Source of the DNA: [Limnothrix rosea] IAM M-220
GTDB lineage: Bacteria > Cyanobacteriota > Cyanobacteriia > Cyanobacteriales > MRBY01
DNA: 64,000 bases
Direction of reading: 5' to 3'
Assembly (NCBI RefSeq): GCF_001904615.1
Contig: NZ_MRBY01000011.1
Location: 1 to 64,000 of the forward strand
The position numbers and the translations under genes are program-made. Under the pieces are notes generated by a model. The model was not told the DNA's origin, made no database searches, and worked only from the letters and a program-made list of their open reading frames with translations. Position 1 is the first letter of the stretch. Each line of letters opens with the position of its first letter. This document shows, in pieces, positions 28,306-37,015 of the stretch.

Positions 28306-29007
28306 TTAGTTGATCGTGCGTACCTTGGGTTCACCGTCAATAATTTCGCCGACAAGAATGGTGTCCGCCACACCGACAAACAAACCATTCTCCAGAACAC
28401 CGGGAATATTGTTGATTGCAATTTCTAAAGCAGCCGGATCTTTAATTGCTTCAAATTTGAGGTCAACAACTAAATTACCTTCGTCGGTGACGACAGGACC
28501 AGCTTTCTTCACGCCCATCCGCAACTCAGGCTTACCACCGAGCGCTTCTAGTTGACGCATGACAGGGGCGATCGCCATCGGAATCACTTCAACAGGCAAC
28601 AAGAAAGTAGATCCCAAAACATCTACCATTTTGCCGCTATCGACGACCACAACAAATTTATTCGCGAGGGCATCCACAACCTTTTCGCGAGTGTGAGCCG
28701 CGCCGCCACCTTTGATCAAATTTTTGTTCGGGTCAACCTCATCCGCCCCGTCAATGGCGAGATCAATATGATCTACTGCATCAAGACTAGTGAGGGGAAT
28801 ACCGTACTGCTTCGATAAAACTTCAGCCTGAAAAGACGTGGGAATACCAACAATATTTTCAATCTCACCCGCTGCGAGGCGATCGCCAATAAATTGGATG
28901 GCATAAGCCGTTGTGGAACCCGTTCCTAGACCCACGATGGTATTAGACTCCACCATGGCAGCCGCTGCGCGACCGACCTCTTGTTTCATCACCTGAACCG
29001 CATCCAT
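28306..29007 (-). CDS. rpiA: ribose-5-phosphate isomerase A
   Basis: Enzyme of 233 aa interconverting ribose 5-phosphate and ribulose 5-phosphate in the Calvin cycle and pentose phosphate pathway. Visible motifs are [13 protein letters not shown], the [25 protein letters not shown] catalytic region (Asp, Glu and Lys residues of the active site), and [11 protein letters not shown]. Full length. It has a good Shine-Dalgarno-like GGAGGGAATAA just before the ATG (minus strand). The RRM-protein gene upstream on the same strand is separated by a terminator. Confidence 0.97.
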   Translation of the reverse strand: MDAVQVMKQEVGRAAAAMVESNTIVGLGTGSTTAYAIQFIGDRLAAGEIENIVGIPTSFQAEVLSKQYGIPLTSLDAVDHIDLAIDGADEVDPNKNLIKGGGAAHTREKVVDALANKFVVVVDSGKMVDVLGSTFLLPVEVIPMAIAPVMRQLEALGGKPELRMGVKKAGPVVTDEGNLVVDLKFEAIKDPAALEIAINNIPGVLENGLFVGVADTILVGEIIDGEPKVRTIN

Positions 29008-29056
29008 GATTTATTCCCTCCTTGCTACTATCAATCAAATAAAAATGGGTAAATAC

Positions 29057-29087
29057 AGAAAATCCTGCCACAAAGAATGTAGCAGGA
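29057..29087 (-). terminator. rho-independent terminator of the RRM gene
   Basis: On the minus strand a TCCTGC / GCAGGA stem with an additional inner ACA/TGT pairing is followed by TTTTC. It lies 20 bases past the RRM-protein stop and before rpiA. Confidence 0.7.
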
Positions 29088-29106
29088 AAAATTCATCTAA
29101 AAAGCT

Positions 29107-29553
29107 TTAAACGTTTGTGGTTTGCTTTTGGAGCATATCCTTGAGCTTTTCGAGTTCGCTAGCCCAACGGGGGTCAGGCTGAGCAGAGTTAGAACCGCCA
29201 CTGCTGTAAGTCATGGGCTTTTTGCCGCCACCACCACTACGCTTGCGCTTACCGCCTTTGCTGGGAGCTGCACTGGCGGTGCTGGGAGCATCTTCAGATT
29301 TGGAGCGGGGGAGTGCCTTTTCGATTTTGAGTTCGCTGTCCATGAAGGACTGACCATTGTACTTTTCGATAAAAGCATCTGCTTCTTCGTCAGTGGGAAC
29401 AGTTACGAAGGCAAAGCCCCGGCACTTACCGGTTTTGCGATCTTTAATCACTTTGGTGCTAGCATTTTCGCCTGCGTCTGCGAAAAAGGTTGTGAGTGCG
29501 TCTTTTTCGACGACATCTTTGGGTAGGTTACCGACGTATAAACGAACAGACAT
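29107..29553 (-). CDS. RRM-domain RNA-binding protein
   Basis: Protein of 148 aa with a single RNA-recognition motif at residues 1-82: RNP2 as LYVGNLPKD and RNP1 as KCRGFAFVTV. A glycine/serine/lysine-rich C-terminal extension follows (SKGGKRKRSGGGGKKPMTYSSGGS). Cyanobacterial Rbp proteins of this type are cold-induced or help target photosystem mRNAs to thylakoids (family knowledge). The C-terminal tail is longer than in the shortest Rbp forms of about 100 aa. It has a strong Shine-Dalgarno (AGGAGG) before the ATG and a 627-bp upstream region shared with lysC. Confidence 0.93.
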   Translation of the reverse strand: MSVRLYVGNLPKDVVEKDALTTFFADAGENASTKVIKDRKTGKCRGFAFVTVPTDEEADAFIEKYNGQSFMDSELKIEKALPRSKSEDAPSTASAAPSKGGKRKRSGGGGKKPMTYSSGGSNSAQPDPRWASELEKLKDMLQKQTTNV

Positions 29554-30180
29554 AGAAAAACCTCCTAGGGGGTGGTGTGTTCAAGAAAAATCTGGGGTTT
29601 CGGTACATAGAAACGCTGAAAAGGGCGGTCAAAAGCTTGTTTGCTGCGATCGCCTTTGACTGTGCCTATAGTGTTTAACTGTAGAAATATTTGTCATTCA
29701 GTGTTGCTTATACCCTGAGTTGATTCAGAAGACTTACTACCTGGCTCTGCAAGCAACAGTTTCTTCCTTTTATCCATGCTGCGACACGGAAACTATGGTG
29801 CGGTAATGCTTATCGATAACATTACAAAATGTATCACACTACCGAGTGCAACATTATCAGCTAAAGGGATTAGAAATACAAGGGATTTAAGATTTTCTTT
29901 TGTTTATTTTTATGGATGTGCGCTAAACGGAGATGATTTGTGGAACGACTGCAATGGTCTTAAAAGCGACAATGGGTTTGTCTATAAGCCTTGTAAAACT
30001 GGGCTTTGGCAGAAAATCACAATCTGGAGATAAGTCAGGATCAGCTGAAAATAGATTATTTAAAACAACGGAGTGTGAAGGATCTATCAGAAAAGTCTAT
30101 AGGATTTGATACAGTGGATTTCCAATTTTCCGTAAAGTGGAAGGTAATTTGTAGGAATTTGGGGAGTAAAGAGCAGAGCC
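29554..30180. other. 627-bp intergenic region, RRM gene / lysC
   Basis: Divergent promoter and leader region, AT-rich with only one HIP1-type site (about 29648). The longest open frame (85 codons, 29776-30033 plus) has no recognisable domain and no convincing ribosome-binding site, so I do not call it. Long 5' leaders are usual for cold-regulated rbp genes, which may explain part of the length. Confidence 0.5.
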
Positions 30181-31995
30181 ATGGCAATGATTGTGCAGAA
30201 ATACGGCGGAACTTCTGTCGGTTCAGTCGAACGAATTCAGGCGGTTGCTAAGCGCATTTATCAGCGGGCGCAGGCGGGTAATCGATTGGTCGTTGTGGTT
30301 TCTGCGATGGGGAAAACGACAGATACCTTGGTGCAGTTAGCGAATGAGATCAGTGCGAATCCGAGTCGCCGGGAAATGGATATGTTGCTTTCGACGGGGG
30401 AGCAGGTGTCGATTTCGCTCTTGAGTATGGCGTTACAGGAACTGGGTCAGCCTGCGGTGTCTTTAACGGGTGCTCAGGTGGGTATTGTGACTGAGGCAGA
30501 GCATAGTCGTGCTCGTATTCTTGAGATTAAAACGAATCGTCTCGAAAAGCATTTACGTCAAGGACAAGTAATTATTGTTGCTGGTTTTCAGGGGGTTAGT
30601 AATAGTACGGAGCTGGAAATTACGACCTTAGGGCGTGGTGGTTCGGATACGTCTGCGGTGGCGATCGCCGCGGCTTTAAAAGCGTCCTATTGCGAAATTT
30701 ATACCGATGTGCCGGGGATTTTAACGACAGACCCGCGTATTGTGCCGGAAGCGCAATTGATGCCGGAGGTAACGTCTGATGAAATGCTGGAGTTGGCCAG
30801 TTTAGGGGCAAAGGTTTTACATCCCCGTGCGGTGGAAATTGCGAAAAATTATGGTGTTCCCCTTGTTGTGCGCTCAAGTTGGACTGAGGATCCGGGCACG
30901 AAAGTAACGTCGGCGGCGGTAGATGATCGCCCATTGGTGAATCTCGAAATTGCCAAGGCGGTTGATGGGGTGGAGTTTGATACGGATCAAGCCCGTATTG
31001 CCATGTTGCGTATCCCGGATCGTCCGGGTGTGGCGGCCAAGTTATTTGGTGAAATTGCCACTCATAATGTGGATGTGGATCTGATTATTCAATCGATTCA
31101 CGACGGTAACAGCAACGATATTGCCTTTACGGTGACGGAAAAGGCGGCTAGCCAAGCCCAGTCTATTGCTGAGGCGATCGCCCCAACCCTATGTGAGGCG
31201 GATATTCAAAGCCTAGAAGATGTTTCTGTGATGACGGCTAACGACATTGCCAAAATTACAATTTCTGGGGCGGGTATGATCGGCCGTCCGGGGATTGCGG
31301 CAACCATGTTCCAGAGTTTGGCCGATGCGGGTATCAATATTGAAATGATTTCCACCTCTGAGGTGAAGGTGAGCTGCGTTATTCAGCAGACAGATTGTGA
31401 TCGGGCGATCGCCACCCTGTGTGAAGTCTTTGACATTGCCTCATCCTCCATGGCCATGGCTCCAACCGCTTTAAACGCTGAACAACATCCACCTGTGCGG
31501 GGAGTGGCACTAGATCTCAAACAGGCTCAATTAGCCATTCGTCATGTGCCGGATGCGCCGGGGATGGCGGCTAAAATTTTTACCCTCCTCGCTCAGCAAA
31601 ATATTAGTGTCGACATGATTATTCAGTCCCAACGCTGTCGTGTGAACAATGGCATTAACACTCGCGATATTGCCTGTACCGTTGCCCAGAGTGATGCTGA
31701 GGCCGCGCGTCTTGCCTTGAGCGGTATTGCTGAACAGCTTAATTTTGGGGAAATTGAAGTAAATCCGGCGATCGCCAAAGTGAGTATCGTTGGCTCTGGC
31801 ATGATTGGTGCTCCCGGCATCGCAGCAAAATTTTTCCAAGCCCTTGCCGACGACCGAATCAATATCCAAATGATCACCACATCAGAAATCAAAATTAGTT
31901 GTGTTGTACCCGAAGAACAGGGAAAACAAGCCCTGAAATTAGTCCATGATGCGTTTAATTTAGCCGGTGCTGCCAAAGTTGAAGTGCCCGCCTAA
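30181..31995 (+). CDS. lysC: aspartate kinase with four ACT domains
   Basis: Enzyme of 604 aa phosphorylating aspartate, the entry step of lysine, threonine and methionine synthesis. The kinase domain opens with MIVQKYGGTSVGSVERI and has FQGVSNSTELEITTLGRGGSDTSAVAIAAAL and YTDVPGILTTDPR. Two tandem pairs of ACT domains follow (about residues 265-425 and 440-600), seen as the paired repeats GAGMIGRPGIAATMFQSLADAGINIEMISTSEVKV and GSGMIGAPGIAAKFFQALADDRINIQMITTSEIKI written here only as positions about 361-395 and 538-572. This duplicated regulatory region is the long cyanobacterial form; E. coli-type enzymes have one pair. Lys/Thr feedback inhibition is expected. Confidence 0.96.
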   Translation: MAMIVQKYGGTSVGSVERIQAVAKRIYQRAQAGNRLVVVVSAMGKTTDTLVQLANEISANPSRREMDMLLSTGEQVSISLLSMALQELGQPAVSLTGAQVGIVTEAEHSRARILEIKTNRLEKHLRQGQVIIVAGFQGVSNSTELEITTLGRGGSDTSAVAIAAALKASYCEIYTDVPGILTTDPRIVPEAQLMPEVTSDEMLELASLGAKVLHPRAVEIAKNYGVPLVVRSSWTEDPGTKVTSAAVDDRPLVNLEIAKAVDGVEFDTDQARIAMLRIPDRPGVAAKLFGEIATHNVDVDLIIQSIHDGNSNDIAFTVTEKAASQAQSIAEAIAPTLCEADIQSLEDVSVMTANDIAKITISGAGMIGRPGIAATMFQSLADAGINIEMISTSEVKVSCVIQQTDCDRAIATLCEVFDIASSSMAMAPTALNAEQHPPVRGVALDLKQAQLAIRHVPDAPGMAAKIFTLLAQQNISVDMIIQSQRCRVNNGINTRDIACTVAQSDAEAARLALSGIAEQLNFGEIEVNPAIAKVSIVGSGMIGAPGIAAKFFQALADDRINIQMITTSEIKISCVVPEEQGKQALKLVHDAFNLAGAAKVEVPA

Positions 31996-32100
31996 ACATC
32001 TTTAACGACCATCACTAGGACAACAAACATGATGGCGATCGCCGCCAAAATTATCAGTACATACCATTTGCTTCCCCAAAAAAGACAGCTGTGATTAGCC

Positions 32101-32151
32101 TAGCCAAACTTAGCACCTCAGGCCAAAATCTTGGGTGCTCAGCTTTGGCTA
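32101..32151. repeat. large two-step inverted repeat after lysC
   Basis: Outer arms TAGCCAAA (32101-32108) and TTTGGCTA (32144-32151), inner arms AGCACC (32112-32117) and GGTGCT (32134-32139), with 3-4 unpaired bases between the steps and a 16-base loop. It lies 105 bases after lysC. It may act as a terminator or processing hairpin, or be a small palindromic repeat; there is no T run directly after it. Confidence 0.55.
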
Positions 32152-32189
32152 ATTTAAAAGTTACCAAATATCAATAAATTCAATAAATA

Positions 32190-32218
32190 TAAAAAGACCC
32201 ACAAAATCTGTAGGTCTC
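32190..32218 (-). terminator. rho-independent terminator of tRNA-Phe
   Basis: On the minus strand the stem AGACCTACA / TGTGGGTCT (one mismatch) is followed by TTTTT. It starts about 14 bases past the tRNA 3' end. Confidence 0.7.
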
Positions 32219-32231
32219 TCAAAAAATCAAG

Positions 32232-32304
<73 letters not shown>

Positions 32305-32419
32305 GTTTTGCGCACAAGTTCAAATATAGCAAAGCAAATATCGATTGGCAAGCCCTTTTTTTGATCTTTTTTTTCGATGCCCAATGGCACTATTGAGAAT
32401 TTAATTGAGAACCCAATCA

Positions 32420-33013
32420 CTACTGCTCAATGGCAATACGACCTTGGCGACCGAGACGAAAAACAAGGAAAGACAAAAGGTAAATAACATAAACGATCAA
32501 GCCCGTTGCCCCCAGAAAACCAAGGAAGCCGGGAGTCGAATTAGCATGCAACATCTGCTGATAACGACTAGGAGCTTCCAGCCAAACCTGACAATAGGCT
32601 CCTTGCCTTGTGGTCGCGGAAAAGGCACAAGTGATAAACGGTAAATTGACCAATGCTCCCAAGGCGCAGTAGACCGTCATTGCCCAACGCCAAGAGGTAA
32701 AAGCGAGCTTCAGCTTACTAGCTGGCTGGTCACGGATTTCTTCATTTAAATCAATCCAAAACCACAGGCTAATGGGGATGAGAATACGGGACAAAAGCCC
32801 TGTCAGATAACCGACCGACCAACTAGGAATCATCAAATACACTGTGATCATCAGTAAACTGGCAACTTTCCAGTAAATTCCGAGGAGGCGCTGCATGGAT
32901 TCGACCTTGCTGACAAGGCTCCAAATCAAAAGCACGATGGGAATGATGACAGTGAAAATAACGGCAAGGCGATAATCCATCCAAGCCAACTGCCGAAATA
33001 AGGCTTCATCCAT
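32420..33013 (-). CDS. DUF3177-like multi-span membrane protein
   Basis: Protein of 197 aa starting at an internal ATG (MDEALFRQLAWMDYRLAV). The frame is open further upstream to 33124, but those extra 37 residues are Cys-rich and not hydrophobic in the family-like way. Five or so transmembrane helices are visible (AVIFTVIIPIVLLIWSL, VASLLMITVYLMIP, ILIPISLWFWIDL, WAMTVYCALGALVNLPFIT, GFLGATGLIVYVIYLLSFLVF). It resembles the cyanobacterial DUF3177 family (from memory), whose function is unknown. Confidence 0.8.
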   Translation of the reverse strand: MDEALFRQLAWMDYRLAVIFTVIIPIVLLIWSLVSKVESMQRLLGIYWKVASLLMITVYLMIPSWSVGYLTGLLSRILIPISLWFWIDLNEEIRDQPASKLKLAFTSWRWAMTVYCALGALVNLPFITCAFSATTRQGAYCQVWLEAPSRYQQMLHANSTPGFLGFLGATGLIVYVIYLLSFLVFRLGRQGRIAIEQ

Positions 33014-33222
33014 AGTTTTACAGGGTGTTGTAGGGTCGATTTTTAATTGTTTTAGTATACACAAACCAAAACAGCGGCACTCGCAAAAGTTACCACTGTT
33101 TAAAGGCTTGATCAGAAAATTCAAGTTATTAATGATTTAAGAACTTTATAATCTGATTAGTTAATGTGTCGTTGCTTTGGTACTGAATCGTAAAGGCCAA
33201 AGGGCGATCGCCTCAATACCAA

Positions 33223-33470
33223 ATTGACATCCTCTCCCAGCCACCCTAGCGGGTATGCAGAGAGATTCCCTGGGTCGCCCCAAAGATTTCCTGTTTCACT
33301 GCCAGTTGGCCAGACACCGCTACCGATGCCCCCGCTACCTCGACTCCACAGGCATTTTCTATTTCCCGTTGCCCACGGGTACTCATGACTTGAGCAGCCG
33401 CCATATCACGAGGCTTAACTGACCCGCAGTTGGCTCTAGCTTGAATTCCCATGTCATATTAGGCCTGTCT
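33223..33470 (-). pseudogene. IS200/IS605-type tnpB remnant with right end
   Basis: Minus-strand fragment encoding the C-terminus of a TnpB/OrfB protein: a last zinc-ribbon cysteine (CGSVKPRD), then RDMAAAQV, which matches the final RuvC catalytic Asp segment RDxxAAxx, and RGQREIENACG with the low-complexity tail ending in AVKQEIFGATQGISLHTR. Immediately after it, the plus-strand sequence TTGACATCCTCTCCCAGCC with a small CCC/GGG hairpin (33224-33256) has the look of an IS605 right end. The N-terminal nuclease region and a tnpA are missing and the reading frame shifts near 33440, so it is inactive as a protein. Confidence 0.65.
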
Positions 33471-33576
33471 ACAGAATAAAAACATCGTGTAAACTGCTCA
33501 CTGTGTTCACGCTTCGCTACACCACCAACCAAGCTTTCACCTATGGTCGAAGTACTGCGAAGTTCTTCTGATAAAA

Positions 33577-33798
33577 TCAGTCTTCGTAAATACGGCACTC
33601 ATCAGCATCTGGATTTGCATCACAGAACTTGTCGAGCTCACTCTTTTCTGGTTCCTGTTGGCGCTGGTGAGAAGCTTCTGCCTGAAGTTCTTCTACGGCA
33701 TCCCAAGCTGCTGCACATTCAGCGGAGCTAGCATTAGTACTGCAAGCCTCACGTGCTGCATCGCGCTCTTTTTCAATTTTTTGTTGGATGTTAGTCAT
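33577..33798 (-). CDS. cp12: CP12, redox regulator of the Calvin cycle
   Basis: Protein of 73 aa, the normal length of free-standing cyanobacterial CP12. It has the N-terminal cysteine pair (EACSTNASSAECAAAWDAVEEL, with the AWDAVEEL core), and the C-terminal pair in KFCDANPDADECRIYED. These cysteines form disulfides in the dark, letting CP12 bind GAPDH and phosphoribulokinase into an inactive complex. Intrinsically disordered, cytoplasmic. It ends just upstream of the tnpB remnant and is divergent from dnaN across 401 bp. Confidence 0.97.
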   Translation of the reverse strand: MTNIQQKIEKERDAAREACSTNASSAECAAAWDAVEELQAEASHQRQQEPEKSELDKFCDANPDADECRIYED

Positions 33799-34199
33799 GA
33801 ATCTTCTTTATTTATGTTTGCTATTTTAATTTAGTGCGTTTAGCTAGATACTGAGACCTTGTTTCGACTTTAATTACTTTAATGAATTATGAAAGAGAAA
33901 CAACAGCATCAACTGAAGTGTAGGAGTAAGTCCATTTTGCCCTTAACATCTTGCAAATAGATCCATGTATCAGCAAGTCAGTAGAGCGTAAATTAACTTA
34001 GCTTTACTTTCCTACAAGTTCAATTGTACAGCAGGAATTCGGGAGTGATTGTTCCGTCGAGACTCGTGATCACCGTACCGAGAAAGACCTTGGAAATTTG
34101 GGCGAGAAATCCTGAAAACGAATATGTTTGAGTTTCGTATGATCTGGAGAATCTTGTAGTAGGATCTAGCTGCTCTGTTTGATGATTTCCCCGTACGCT
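33799..34199. other. 401-bp divergent region, cp12 / dnaN
   Basis: Holds the promoters for cp12 (minus) and dnaN (plus). I see no RNA gene or convincing operator. A minus-strand open frame (34020-34220) runs over the dnaN start and has no recognisable family. Confidence 0.4.
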
Positions 34200-35375
34200 A
34201 TGAAGTTTGTTTGCAGCCAAAGCGATTTAAATAGTCAACTTTCTCTCGTGAGTCGGGCTGTTCCTTCACGTCCCACGCATCCAATTTTGGGGAATGTACT
34301 TTTAAAGGCGGATGTGGCTCACCATGAAATTCAGTTAACGGCTTTTGATTTGAGTTTGGGGATTCGTACTAGTTTTCCGGCTCAGGTGATTGAGGGGGGC
34401 ACTTTAACGCTTCCTGCAAAATTGCTTAATGATATTGTGTCTCGTTTACCGGAGGGGGAGGTTTCCCTGAGTTGCCCCCAAGAGGCTTTAAGGGAAGGGG
34501 ATGCCCTCGCAACTTTAACGGCTGCTGGGAGATTTCAAATTCGTGGCATGGGCGCGGAGGAATTTCCTGAGTTGCCGACTATTACGGAAGGGACAAAGTT
34601 GATGTTGCCGGCGATCGCCCTCAGTGAAGGTTTGCGGGGCGTTTTATTTGCTGCAAGTGCCGATGAAACAAAGCAAGTCTTAACGGGCGTACATTTGACC
34701 CACAAACAGGATTGTCTTGAATTTGCAGCCACTGACGGCCACCGTTTAGCTCTAGTAGAAACCAGTGACCAAGCGGAGCAAGAAGAAACAGAAGAAGGTA
34801 AATTACCTGCTCCAGAGCTAGAGGATTTTGCCCTAACCATTCCAGCGCGAGCACTGCGGGAACTTGAACGGATGCTCACGACTGCCAATGAATCTGATTT
34901 GGTGGCCTTACATTTAGACGAAGGTCAAGTAATTTTTGAGCTGAATGATCAGCGTTTAACAAGCCGTAAGCTAGAAGGGGCTTATCCGGCATACCATCAG
35001 CTCATTCCCCGTCAATTTAACCGTCAAGTCACTTTGGAGCGCCGTGGTTTGGTGAGTGCCATTGAGCGTGTTGCGGTGTTGGCTGATCAAAAAAATAATA
35101 TTGTCAAATTTCGTCTAGATACTGAAAGCCAAAAGCTGCATTTATCTGTGGAAGCCCAAGATGTGGGTAGCGGTGATGTTGCCCTAAATGCTCAGGTGAC
35201 TGGTGACAGCTTGGAAATTGCGTTTAATGTGAAATATTTGCTAGAGGGTCTTAAGGCCTTGCCTAGTAATGAAATTCAGATGCAACTGAACGAAAATAAT
35301 CAGCCAGTCATTTTTACTCCCCTAGGGGCTATGCAGATGACTTATCTAATCATGCCTGTTCAAATTCGTAACTAA
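34200..35375 (+). CDS. dnaN: DNA polymerase III beta subunit (sliding clamp)
   Basis: Ring-shaped processivity clamp of 391 aa. The conserved N-terminus MKFVCSQSDLNSQLSLVSRAV fixes the start at 34200; an upstream ATG at 34179 adds seven unrelated residues. Three clamp domains are visible: PILGNVLLKA (domain 1), LRGVLFAASADETKQVLTGVHL with TDGHRLALVE (domain 2), and the C-terminal LEIAFNVKYLLEGLKAL and YLIMPVQIRN (domain 3). The TAA stop codon at 35373-35375 coincides with the first three bases of the MITE-like element, so the insertion defines the end of the protein. Confidence 0.97.
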   Translation: MKFVCSQSDLNSQLSLVSRAVPSRPTHPILGNVLLKADVAHHEIQLTAFDLSLGIRTSFPAQVIEGGTLTLPAKLLNDIVSRLPEGEVSLSCPQEALREGDALATLTAAGRFQIRGMGAEEFPELPTITEGTKLMLPAIALSEGLRGVLFAASADETKQVLTGVHLTHKQDCLEFAATDGHRLALVETSDQAEQEETEEGKLPAPELEDFALTIPARALRELERMLTTANESDLVALHLDEGQVIFELNDQRLTSRKLEGAYPAYHQLIPRQFNRQVTLERRGLVSAIERVAVLADQKNNIVKFRLDTESQKLHLSVEAQDVGSGDVALNAQVTGDSLEIAFNVKYLLEGLKALPSNEIQMQLNENNQPVIFTPLGAMQMTYLIMPVQIRN

Positions 35376-35565
35376 CGTGAGTTTTGCTTAAGCATGCTCG
35401 GAAGTACGACGCGGTGAAGGGGAGAGCGAGAGATCGAGAGATGTTTCTATGCAAACAATCCTACTAGCTTTCAAAAAATGCAAATTTTCGTTGCTTCCCC
35501 GTGTCTCTCCGTGTCTCCTTTTCTCTAAAGAATTTTGGCTACATTCTTATCCATAACTGACGTTA
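35373..35565 (+). mobile_element. MITE-like element, copy 2 (193 bp)
   Basis: Same orientation as copy 1 and nearly identical to it, with TA-bounded imperfect inverted ends (TAACGTGAGTTTTGC left; TAACGTCAGTTATGG as reverse complement of the right). It lacks one pyrimidine-rich unit of about 22 bases present in copy 1. It directly abuts dnaN and contributes its stop codon. High identity to copy 1 suggests recent transposition or conversion (inference). It may also serve as a dnaN 3' hairpin, since its purine and pyrimidine tracts could pair. Confidence 0.8.
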
Positions 35566-35698
35566 ACTCAGCTTTATTGATGTTGATCGTCGTTTTAAAA
35601 AGTGATGGGATCGCTCCAAAAACTTAAGTGCCTCTTTCAAAGGGGGGTTTAGGGGGAGTGAATATTTTGAACTCAAGGGAAAAGACCCTAAGCCGATG

Positions 35699-37015
35699 TT
35701 AATCAGGTTCTGGAAATGAAGCTGTTTCTAGGGGTTTATCTGAATTGTTTGGGTCGGCGGGAGCTGGTAATGGTGTTTGCTCTTGTTCTAGGTATTGATA
35801 AAATTGGCGACCAATTTGGTGAAGTAGTTCGCGGCCTTTTTCGGCATTGTAGGGGCGTTCTACGAAAATTGACGCAATGTAGCGTTTGCCGTTGGGCATG
35901 TCGACAATGCCTGCATCGCCAATAATAAAGCCAATATCTCCTGTCTTGTGGGCGATCGCCGCCCCTTGACCCAGGCTCTGGGGTAATAGTCGATTGTTGC
36001 TGGTTGCGCTCATGATTCGCATGAGGCGATCGCGGGAGCGAGTCGACAAAATATTGCCCTGATTAATTTTCGCTAAAAGAAAAGCCAGATCCCTTGCCGT
36101 GGTTTGATTTGTCCCTTCAAGATCCGGCAATAGCTCGTTAAGCTGCGTTTGCTTTAACCCCCAACGCTGAAACTTTAGATTGAGGGTCTCAAAACCGCCG
36201 AGCTGCTCAATAATCATATTGGTGGCCGTATTATCGCTGTTGATACTCATTTCAGAGGCCACAAACAAGGCAGAAAATTGTGTGCCATTGTCTTTATATT
36301 GCAGATTGCCGGAGCCGCCACCTTTGACATTTTCTGTAATCATCAGCTGTTCTTTGAGCTGAACTTCGCCTTGATCGACGGCTTCTAGAAACGCAACCAG
36401 CACTGGGATTTTAATCGTACTCGCGGCGGATACACTTCTTGAGGCAGCCACATCGAGATACTCTCCTGTATCTAAATCCACAAATAATAGTGTGGCATCT
36501 AACTCTGGATCGGCGGCGATCGCCGTTTGCACCGACTCCCGCATTGCAGTTAGGGGTGTCGTGAGGGGCAACGGATTTGGCGGCTCCTCGGATGCAAAGG
36601 ATTCACTGCGCTGCTCCGTATCCTGCGTCACATTGATATAAGGGCGGGAATTTGAAATTGCTAATAATGTGCCAATAAACGCGCCGATACCAATACCGAC
36701 AATGGCAAAGCGAATCGGGTACAAAATTGGTTTTGGCAGTTTGAGTCGTAGGCGACGAGCCTGACGGGAATTTTGTCCGCTCCTCGTAGTGGCAGGCCGC
36801 CTAGTTCTGCGGGTTGTTTTCTGAAGCTGGACTTTAGTGGCAGTTGACGCTGCTGTTTCTGCTTTTCTTGATTTTTTTCTGGGACGGAGATTATTGGTTT
36901 TCGGCGTAGCGCGACGACGGGAGGACAAAGATACAACTTTGCCGCCAGATTGGGGATTCTGGGACTGGGCAGAAATCTTTCTTTTTCGTTTAGAACGACG
37001 TGATTTCTCAGCCAC
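35699..37015 (-). CDS. membrane-anchored class A beta-lactamase-like serine hydrolase
   Basis: Protein of 438 aa. Residues 1-95 are strikingly basic (many RR, KK and KR runs) and would be cytoplasmic. One TM helix lies near 103-122 (IRFAIVGIGIGAFIGTLLAIS), then the extracytoplasmic serine-hydrolase domain (about 155-415). The class A beta-lactamase motifs are all visible: STIK (Ser and Lys of SxxK), SDN in MSINSDNTATN, a Glu in LLPDLEGTNQTTARDLA at the omega-loop position, and KTG in AHKTGDIG. It may hydrolyse beta-lactams or act on peptidoglycan peptides; anchoring and the basic tail are unusual for a resistance enzyme. Confidence 0.85.
   Translation of the reverse strand: MAEKSRRSKRKRKISAQSQNPQSGGKVVSLSSRRRATPKTNNLRPRKKSRKAETAASTATKVQLQKTTRRTRRPATTRSGQNSRQARRLRLKLPKPILYPIRFAIVGIGIGAFIGTLLAISNSRPYINVTQDTEQRSESFASEEPPNPLPLTTPLTAMRESVQTAIAADPELDATLLFVDLDTGEYLDVAASRSVSAASTIKIPVLVAFLEAVDQGEVQLKEQLMITENVKGGGSGNLQYKDNGTQFSALFVASEMSINSDNTATNMIIEQLGGFETLNLKFQRWGLKQTQLNELLPDLEGTNQTTARDLAFLLAKINQGNILSTRSRDRLMRIMSATSNNRLLPQSLGQGAAIAHKTGDIGFIIGDAGIVDMPNGKRYIASIFVERPYNAEKGRELLHQIGRQFYQYLEQEQTPLPAPADPNNSDKPLETASFPEPD

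Noticed and set aside
29776-30033. 85-codon frame upstream of lysC
   Set aside because: No recognisable domain, no clear ribosome-binding site, atypical composition and no HIP1 or codon-use support. Described as part of the intergenic region instead.
34020-34220. 66-codon minus-strand frame across the dnaN start
   Set aside because: It overlaps the dnaN 5' end, has no recognisable family and no coding signature; no supporting context.
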